From Pseudomonas monsensis (GTDB lineage Bacteria > Pseudomonadota > Gammaproteobacteria > Pseudomonadales > Pseudomonadaceae), in assembly GCF_014268495.2 (NCBI RefSeq), contig NZ_CP077087.1, forward strand, positions 2,607,501 through 2,671,500: a DNA stretch of 64,000 nucleotides. Reading direction: 5' to 3'. Positions 58,225 to 64,000 of the stretch are shown here, piece after piece. Every line of letters starts with the position of its first letter. The first letter of the stretch is position 1. The position numbers and the translations under genes are program-made. The notes under the pieces are model-generated. The model was not told the origin of the DNA and did not search any database. It saw only the letters and a program-made list of their open reading frames with translations.

Positions 58225-58398
58225 ATGCACCTCTTTTATTATTTGCGGGCGGCTGGCTAGCCGAATGACTGGAGTGTCTCGCTGGTGGATATATTTGTTA
58301 AGTTGATTTTTAAGGTTGATTGATAGATAAAACTCAATAATTCGTCGCGTTATAGCTTGCAGCTTGACGCCTGGAGCTTACAACTGGAGCGAAGCGAC

Positions 58399-59274
58399 AT
58401 GACCATCAAGCAGATCCGTGCCTTTCTCGCCGTGGCCCAGAGCCTGAGTTTTGCGGTGGCCTGCGAGCGCCTGCACCTGTCGCAATCGGCGTTGAGCCTG
58501 ACCATCAAGGCGCTGGAGGAGGGCCTCGGCGGGCGCCTGTTCAGCCGCAATACGCGCAACGTGGCGCTGACGGCGGAAGGTGAATCCCTGTTGCCGCTGG
58601 CCCGGCGGCTGATTGCCGACTGGGACAACGCCGAAGACGAAATGCGTCAGCGCTTCAGCTTGCAACGCGGACGGGTGACGCTGGCGGCGATGCCGTCGTT
58701 CGCCGGCAACCTGCTGCCGCCGATCCTCAAGACCTTCCGTGCGCGCTATCCGAACGTCAACGTCACGGTCAACGACGTGATCAACGAGCAGGTGCTGGAG
58801 ATGGTCCGCGATCGGCAAGTGGAGCTGGGCGTGGCGTTCGAGCCGATGCAAAGCACCTCGATGACCTTCACGCCGTTGTACAGGGATCGCTTCGTGGCCG
58901 TGGTGGCGCAGGATTCGCCATTGGCGGCGCGCACCGCTATCGACTGGCAAACCTTGCTGCAGCAGCCGTTCATCACCTTGCAGCGGCCATCGACAGTACG
59001 AGTGATGCTCGAAGAACACTTGCAGGCGCGCGGCCTGAAATTGCCGGTGGAGTTCGAAAGCCATCAGTTGGCGACGGTCGGGCGCATGGTCGCCAGTGGC
59101 CTTGGTGTCAGTGCCGTACCGGCGTTGTGTGCCGAGCAGATGCAGGAACTGGGCGCCCGTTGCCTGACCCTGGATGACTCGGTGGAGCGGGCGATCGGCG
59201 TGTTGACCGAACCCGGAAATGAGTTGTCGGCGGCGGCACAGGCGCTGTTCGATATCCTCAAGGCTGAGCACTGA
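58399..59274 (+). CDS. LysR family transcriptional regulator
   Basis: This 291-residue regulator has an N-terminal winged HTH (MTIKQIRAFLAVAQSLSFAV; LHLSQSALSLTIKALEEGLG) and a substrate-binding domain from about residue 90. It is divergent from the CoA-transferase operon with 174 bases between, the standard arrangement for a LysR activator of that operon. The ATG at 58399 is the family start. Confidence 0.9.
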   Translation: MTIKQIRAFLAVAQSLSFAVACERLHLSQSALSLTIKALEEGLGGRLFSRNTRNVALTAEGESLLPLARRLIADWDNAEDEMRQRFSLQRGRVTLAAMPSFAGNLLPPILKTFRARYPNVNVTVNDVINEQVLEMVRDRQVELGVAFEPMQSTSMTFTPLYRDRFVAVVAQDSPLAARTAIDWQTLLQQPFITLQRPSTVRVMLEEHLQARGLKLPVEFESHQLATVGRMVASGLGVSAVPALCAEQMQELGARCLTLDDSVERAIGVLTEPGNELSAAAQALFDILKAEH

Positions 59275-59293
59275 AGCCGCGGGATTTTGTGTG

Positions 59294-60136
59294 TCAGGTG
59301 AGCAGGCGTTGTGTCAGCAGGGGCAGGAGTTGTTCGCATGAGGCTTCGATTTTCAATGACAGCAGGTCATCTGCGCGAGTCTTGCCCAGGTTGATCGCAA
59401 TCAGCGGCTTGCCCCGATCGGCAATCATCCGACACAGGCGAAAGGCCGAATAGGCCATCAACGACGAGCCCACCACCAACATCCCGGCCGCGCGTTCCGC
59501 CGCCGCCAGCGCCCGTGCAGCGGTTTGCTGCGCGACGTTCTCGCCAAAAAACACCACATCCGGCTTCATCCGCTCGCCCGCGCAATGTGGACAGTGCGGC
59601 ACCTGAAACCGGGCTTCGAATGCGGGGTCGAGCAGGGTATCGCCGTCCGGCGCCTGCACGGCATCGACGCCGGCCAGATACGGGTTGTGCATCTCCATCA
59701 AGCGCTGAATGGCATCGCGCTCACTGCGCTGGCCGCAATCCAGGCACAGCACCCGGTGCAGGCTGCCGTGCAGTTCGATCACGTCCTGACTGCCGGCCTG
59801 ATCGTGCAGGGTGTCGACGTTCTGCGTGATCAATCCGCCGATCCGCCCATGCGTCTGCAAACGGGCCAGAGCCTCATGCGCTGCATTCGGCCGCGCCTGC
59901 CGCACCCGTGGCCAGCCGAGCATGGCCCGCGCCCAATAGCGCCGGCGTGATTCCGGGGCGGCGAGGAATTCCTGATACATCATCGGCTGGCGCCCCCGGC
60001 GCACGCCGTCGCTGTCGCGGTAATCCGGAATCCCCGACGGCGTGCTGATGCCGGCGCCGGTCAGCACCAGAAAGTCGCCGTCAGCCATCGCTTGTTGCAA
60101 GGTGTCGAGGTGGTCGCGGATCGGGCTGTCGAGCAT
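59294..60136 (-). CDS. Sir2 family NAD-dependent deacetylase
   Basis: This is a 280-residue sirtuin. NAD-binding GAGISTPSGIPDYRD, catalytic TQNVDTLHDQAGS and ELHGSLHR, and the zinc Cys pairs CLDCGQ and CPHCAG are all present, and KPDVVFFGENV follows. It deacylates lysines with NAD+ use. The ATG at 60136 has CGGAGTGCTGACC upstream; the open frame extends further but has no family match. Confidence 0.92.
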   Translation of the reverse strand: MLDSPIRDHLDTLQQAMADGDFLVLTGAGISTPSGIPDYRDSDGVRRGRQPMMYQEFLAAPESRRRYWARAMLGWPRVRQARPNAAHEALARLQTHGRIGGLITQNVDTLHDQAGSQDVIELHGSLHRVLCLDCGQRSERDAIQRLMEMHNPYLAGVDAVQAPDGDTLLDPAFEARFQVPHCPHCAGERMKPDVVFFGENVAQQTAARALAAAERAAGMLVVGSSLMAYSAFRLCRMIADRGKPLIAINLGKTRADDLLSLKIEASCEQLLPLLTQRLLT

Positions 60137-60351
60137 GGTCAGCACTCCGGGCAGATGAATGCCTTGCAGGTTAGCACTGACCTTCCATAGCGAGGGAGTC
60201 TGGCTGGGGGGCGCGGATTTTCCAGTGACGCAGGGGCTTGCTCCCGCTGGGGCGCGCAGCGGCCCCAAAACCGCCGACGGCTTCGCCGCCGAGCGCAAGC
60301 AAGCGCCCTCGCCCCAGATTTCTCCCGCACGGTCAATAGCTTGTCTCCGGG

Positions 60352-61398
60352 CTATTTGCGCGCCTCCAGAATCAGATTGAACGGTGTCTGCGTGGCCCGC
60401 CGGAACTGCTTGAAGCCGGCTTCGGCAAACACTTTGCGCAGGCGCATTTCCCCGGCTTGTGCGCCGAGCCCGAGGCCGACCTCTTGCGACAGGGAATTCG
60501 GTGTGCAGATGAAGGTCGACGCCGCGTAGAACAGTCGGCCGACCGGGTTGATGTTGTCATCCAGCGTATCGTTGGCGAACGGTTCGACCAGCAGCACCGT
60601 GCCGTCGTCCTTCAGCGAGTCGTAGGCATGGCGTGCGGCGCCGACCGGGTCGCCCATGTCATGCAGACAGTCGAAATAGCAGATCAGGTCATAGTCGTCG
60701 CCGGGGTAATTTTTTGCCGTGCCCTGGAAGAACTTCGCCCGGCTGCTGACACCGCCTTCTTCGGCACGCTGGGTAGCCACGGTGATTGAGGGCGTGTGGT
60801 TGTCGAAACCGACGAAGCGCGAGTTGGGAAAGGCCTGAGCCATGATCACTGTCGAGGCGCCGTGGCCGCAACCGACGTCAGCGACTTTGGCACCTGCCTC
60901 AAGCCTGGCCACCACGCCGTCCAGTGCCGGCAGCCATTCGGCGATCAAATGCCCCTTGTAACCGGGGCGAAAGAACCGTTCGGTGCCGGTGAACATGCAC
61001 GGATGGTGATCGCCCCAGGGCAAGGCGCCGTTGCCGCGCATGGCTTTCACCAGTTTATCCTTGTCATGGAAAAACGACGCCACCACGCCCAGACCGCCGG
61101 CGACGTACACCGGTGAGTCTTCCAGGGCCAACGCCAGGGCATGTTCTTCCGGCAGGCGGAATTGCCCGTCGTGATGCTCCATGTAGCCTGAAGCGGCATG
61201 GGCGCTGAGCCATTCGCGGACCAGACGCGGGTTACAGGTGGTTTTCGCAGCGAGTGCTTCTGGGCTGATCGGCTGACTGTCGGCCATCGCCCGGTACAAC
61301 CCGAGTTCTTCGCCGACGATGACATTAGCCAGCATCGCCGCGCCGCCCATGTCGTTGATCAGTTTTCCCATGAATTCGTTGAGTCGGGCCTCGTCCAT
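60352..61398 (-). CDS. SAM-dependent methyltransferase with winged-helix N-terminus
   Basis: This 348-residue protein has a helical and winged-helix N-terminal part (LANVIVGEELGLYRAM). The class I methyltransferase core has motif I VADVGCGHGASTVIMAQ near residue 185, FVGFDNHTPSI, and LICYFDCLHDMGDP. Its target is unknown; the shape recalls Rv2258c-like enzymes. AGGAGCACACGTG precedes the ATG at 61398. Confidence 0.87.
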   Translation of the reverse strand: MDEARLNEFMGKLINDMGGAAMLANVIVGEELGLYRAMADSQPISPEALAAKTTCNPRLVREWLSAHAASGYMEHHDGQFRLPEEHALALALEDSPVYVAGGLGVVASFFHDKDKLVKAMRGNGALPWGDHHPCMFTGTERFFRPGYKGHLIAEWLPALDGVVARLEAGAKVADVGCGHGASTVIMAQAFPNSRFVGFDNHTPSITVATQRAEEGGVSSRAKFFQGTAKNYPGDDYDLICYFDCLHDMGDPVGAARHAYDSLKDDGTVLLVEPFANDTLDDNINPVGRLFYAASTFICTPNSLSQEVGLGLGAQAGEMRLRKVFAEAGFKQFRRATQTPFNLILEARK

Positions 61399-61583
61399 CA
61401 CGTGTGCTCCTGAAACAGGATCACAGTCCGGCGGCGTCAAGGATCGAGGGTCGAGGCGTGCGCCATCGGGCAGTGGTCGTCTTGGGTTTGAGCGATGAAT
61501 CACTGCTGGATTCATCGCCCAGATTTTACTCTTGAGGGCTATGCAACAAGTCTAGCCCTCCAATGCCATGAAGCGATCGTTTT

Positions 61584-62462
61584 TCAGGCTTTTGTACGCT
61601 TCTTGGATGCAGGCGTCTGGCTCAACACGCCATTGGACAGCTTGGCCACTCTTTCAGGAAGCGAGAGCGTTTTTCCGGTGAACTCCAGCGTGGCTTCGAT
61701 TCGCTCCACGGATGGATCTTCCTTAAGCTCCAGTGTCCCTTCGACCGCCAGGTAAGCGCTCCCCAGCAAATCCAGATAGGCCGCCCGAATGTTTAGATCA
61801 CCTGTTTCAAACGTGTACTTTCCTTTTTTTAGCCCTGCTGCAATGAACAGCGTTACGCGGTGCGGTTTTGGTGGGTCTAATTCCCAGACTCTCTGATTGG
61901 CGACCACTGCAAATGTTTGCGTGTTTTCTTGAAAGGAGATTTCAACCTCGTCGGACTTGAACTCATGATAAATACCTCCTTCAAGTTTAGCGAAAAACTC
62001 ATGCTGCTGAAGCTTGTCTGCCGCCGAAGTGCGGGTAATGTCTTTCAGATCGAACTTGCCCTCACTCAAGATATATTCCTGGCCTCCAATATTGCCCTTG
62101 AAGTTAAACGTACCGACCATTCGCTGCTCGGATTCGAAGTATTGAATGGACAATAATCCTTCGGTCGAGACCACTAACCGGTCTTGGGAAAAGTAATGAG
62201 CGTGCGCCAGATTTTTATCGCTGCCAGAAACAAGCGAATAACTCATGGGCACGCCATTGCCTCCGAGGTTCAGAGGGATAACAAAAGTCATGTAGCGAAC
62301 GCTGTCGCCGCTGATATGGGTGGCGTTTATTTCCCAATGGGTTGGCAGTTTTTCAATTAAAAGTCCGCTATTGGCCTGGAAATCCGGCTCGCCGGCGCTT
62401 TTGGCGGTAAGCGTGCCCGTGGCGGCTACTGTTCCTTGCGTGATGGACATTTTGCTATTCAT
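61584..62462 (-). CDS. Hypothetical beta-rich protein
   Basis: This 292-residue soluble protein (MNSKMSITQGTVAATGTLTA) has no signal peptide. It appears to hold repeated beta-sandwich units: SIQYFESEQRMVGTFNFKG and YLAVEGTLELKEDPSVERI are each followed by an EGK/TGK turn. I do not recognise the family. AAAGGAATCCAGAAC gives a good ribosome site. A perfect palindrome at 62537 in its promoter region suggests a dedicated regulator. Confidence 0.65.
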   Translation of the reverse strand: MNSKMSITQGTVAATGTLTAKSAGEPDFQANSGLLIEKLPTHWEINATHISGDSVRYMTFVIPLNLGGNGVPMSYSLVSGSDKNLAHAHYFSQDRLVVSTEGLLSIQYFESEQRMVGTFNFKGNIGGQEYILSEGKFDLKDITRTSAADKLQQHEFFAKLEGGIYHEFKSDEVEISFQENTQTFAVVANQRVWELDPPKPHRVTLFIAAGLKKGKYTFETGDLNIRAAYLDLLGSAYLAVEGTLELKEDPSVERIEATLEFTGKTLSLPERVAKLSNGVLSQTPASKKRTKA

Positions 62463-62536
62463 GTTCTGGATTCCTTTCTCGAGGGCATTACGAAAGAATG
62501 AGGCGCCAGTGTAGTGGCGGTGCCTGCTACGCATAA

Positions 62537-62552
62537 CTGTCAAAGTTGACAG
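62537..62552. promoter_or_regulatory. Palindromic candidate operator
   Basis: CTGTCAAAGTTGACAG has perfect 7-bp arms around AG. It lies 75 bases upstream of the 61584-62462 gene start and next to an AT-rich segment (TATAAAAAATAAA), so it probably overlaps that promoter. Confidence 0.55.
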
Positions 62553-62763
62553 GTATAAAAAATAAATTTTTATTCTGTTTTGTTAATTTTGACGCGGGAT
62601 TGCCTTCGATAAACCGATGATCTGTATCTCAATGAATACAGCGCGATCACAGATACATAACCTGTGCATTCGACTTCGTCGTCGAAACAACCGCGATACA
62701 TACACTGTTTAGGTTGACCTTTTGATCGCCATCACGCTGATGCGCCAACAGAGGGACAGCCCC

Positions 62764-63603
62764 ATGCATATTGTTCATCCATCTGCACTTGCCCGAGTCG
62801 GACTCGGCCTGCGACGAGGCTTGTTGAAAGACCTGCGAGCTGCCCATAGCGGTGTTTTCGACTTTCTCGAAGTCGCCCCGGAAAACTGGATCGGCGTTGG
62901 CGGTGCCCACGGCGCGGCGTTGCACGAACTGGCCGAGCGTTATCCATTGGCTTGCCACGGCTTGTCGTTGTCACTTGGCGGATCGGCGCCGCTCGACGTC
63001 GGTTTTCTCGAAGAAGTCCGGGTGTTTCTTGACCACCATCAAGTGCCGTTTTACAGCGAACACCTGAGCTACTGCAGCGACGACGGTCATCTCTACGATC
63101 TGCTGCCGTTGCCATTCACCGAAGAGGCGGTGCATCACGTCGCCGCGCGGATCCGCCAGTCTCAGGACATTCTGGGGCGGCGTCTGGCGGTGGAAAATGT
63201 CTCTTACTATGCCGCGCCACGTCAGGACATGGACGAGGTGACGTTCACCAACGCGGTGCTGCGCGAGGCCGATTGCGACCTGCTGCTGGACGTGAATAAC
63301 GTCTACGTCAATTCGATCAACCACGGCTTCGACCCACACCGGTTTCTCGCCGGGGTTGAGCCGGGCAGGGTGGTCGGCATGCACGTGGCCGGGCATTTCG
63401 ATGAGTCGGACACGTTGAAAATCGACACCCATGGTGCCTCGGTGAAACCGGTGGTCTGGGCGTTGCTGGCCGACGCCTATGCTCGGTTCGGTGTCCAGCC
63501 AACGTTGCTTGAGCGGGATTTCAATTTCCCGGTGTTTTCCGAACTGGTTAGCGAGTTGCAAACCATTCGCCATTTGCAAGCGGGAGGCCGCCATCGTGGA
63601 TAA
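62764..63603 (+). CDS. DUF692 family (MbnB/BufB-like) RiPP maturation enzyme
   Basis: This 279-residue TIM-barrel protein of the DUF692 (UPF0276) family comprises multinuclear iron enzymes that modify Cys in metal-binding peptides (methanobactin MbnB, bufferin BufB/HvfB). Seen here are VGLGLRRGLLKDL, FLEVAPENWIGVGG and PFYSEHLSYCSDDGHLYDLL with metal ligands. LAVENVSYYA, LLLDVNNVYVNSINHG and VVGMHVAGHFD follow. AGAGGGACAGCCCC precedes the ATG at 62764. It overlaps the DUF2063 gene by eight bases. No precursor gene is visible upstream. Confidence 0.87.
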   Translation: MHIVHPSALARVGLGLRRGLLKDLRAAHSGVFDFLEVAPENWIGVGGAHGAALHELAERYPLACHGLSLSLGGSAPLDVGFLEEVRVFLDHHQVPFYSEHLSYCSDDGHLYDLLPLPFTEEAVHHVAARIRQSQDILGRRLAVENVSYYAAPRQDMDEVTFTNAVLREADCDLLLDVNNVYVNSINHGFDPHRFLAGVEPGRVVGMHVAGHFDESDTLKIDTHGASVKPVVWALLADAYARFGVQPTLLERDFNFPVFSELVSELQTIRHLQAGGRHRG

Positions 63604-64000
63604 CCTGTTGCAGCAGCAACGGGCGCTGACCCGGTATTTGCGCGATCCCGAACATCAAACGCCACCGGTCGACATGGACGTGGCGCGGGTCAACGTTTAT
63701 CGCGATCTGGTGTTCAACAACGTCTCGCAATTGTTGAGCGGCACGTTTCCGGTGTTGATCCGGATTATCGGGGAACAACGCTGGGGCCTCCTGGTGCGAG
63801 GCTTTTTGCGCGAGTGGCGAGCGCAGACCCCAAAGTTTGGAGAGATTGCCGAAACGTTTCTCGACTATCTCGCTTCGTCACCGCAGGTGTTGCGCGACGG
63901 CGAGTGGCCGGCGTTTCTGCTGGAGCTGGCGCATTACGAATGGGTAGAGATGGTACTGCAGCAATCAGACGCCGAGCCGTTACCACCAACAGACCAAGGC
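63596..64000 (+). CDS. DUF2063 (HvfC/BufC-like) protein, N-terminal part
   Basis: The GTG at 63596 overlaps the DUF692 stop, and 135 codons lie within the window before the edge. VNVYRDLVFNNVSQLLSGTF and then LASSPQVLRDGEWPAFLLEL followed by HYEWVEM are typical of the DUF2063 N-terminal domain. BufC/HvfC binds the precursor peptide and works with BufB to install modified cysteines. The rest of the gene is cut off. Confidence 0.85.
   Translation, partial: MDNLLQQQRALTRYLRDPEHQTPPVDMDVARVNVYRDLVFNNVSQLLSGTFPVLIRIIGEQRWGLLVRGFLREWRAQTPKFGEIAETFLDYLASSPQVLRDGEWPAFLLELAHYEWVEMVLQQSDAEPLPPTDQG

Overview
The window looks like a chromosomal stretch of a fluorescent-group Pseudomonas. The core genes are GC-rich, and the intergenic REP elements carry the GTGGGAGC core typical of this genus. 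The gene set (AruF/AruG, GlcDEF, HglS, CobF, FtrA, a VgrG/Rhs type VI effector locus) fits that group. The species cannot be fixed from the sequence. I see no tRNA, rRNA, CRISPR array, integrase or intact insertion sequence.

Layout: 1-10.3 kb holds cell-envelope genes. These are a partial nucleotide-sugar dehydrogenase, an alkaline-phosphatase-superfamily membrane enzyme, an AttEFGH-like ABC exporter with a lipocalin-like lipoprotein, small hypothetical proteins, a candidate sRNA, a family 2 glycosyltransferase and a VanW protein. From 10.3 to 22.7 kb is a type VI secretion effector island: hcp, vgrG, a DUF4123 adaptor, a 1620-residue Rhs protein with an ADP-ribosyltransferase-like tip, its presumed immunity gene, and then an AT-rich array of broken toxin tails and intact immunity genes (barstar-like, SUKH-like and unknown families). 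Each broken toxin tail ends at a short inverted-repeat element. hcp has a good sigma-54 promoter and three copies of an 18-bp palindrome upstream.

From 22.7 to 33.2 kb the genes are metabolic: HglS, GlcDEF, an alpha/beta hydrolase, a Baeyer-Villiger-type monooxygenase, a MASE2-GGDEF diguanylate cyclase and a carboxypeptidase G2-like peptidase. From 33.2 to 36.1 kb is an AT-rich probable retron: a reverse transcriptase, an OLD-like ATPase/TOPRIM effector, and a long hairpin in the upstream non-coding region. A small gene with a strongly structured leader follows.

From 36.8 to 52.4 kb are an oxaloacetate decarboxylase, a separate aruF/aruG pair, an RpiR-controlled operon for an amino acid or amine (cysteine hydrolase, glutamine-synthetase-like ligase, N-formylglutamate-amidohydrolase-like enzyme, APC permease), CobF with a histidine-phosphatase-like partner, FtrA with a rhodanese, an amino-acid binding protein and an AotO-like enzyme. 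From 52.5 kb to the end are a membrane protein, a chalcone-isomerase-fold protein, MntH, a ketone-body module (thiolase plus CoA-transferase with a LysR regulator), a sirtuin, a methyltransferase, an unknown 292-residue protein, and the start of a DUF692/DUF2063 pair related to bufferin-type peptide maturation.
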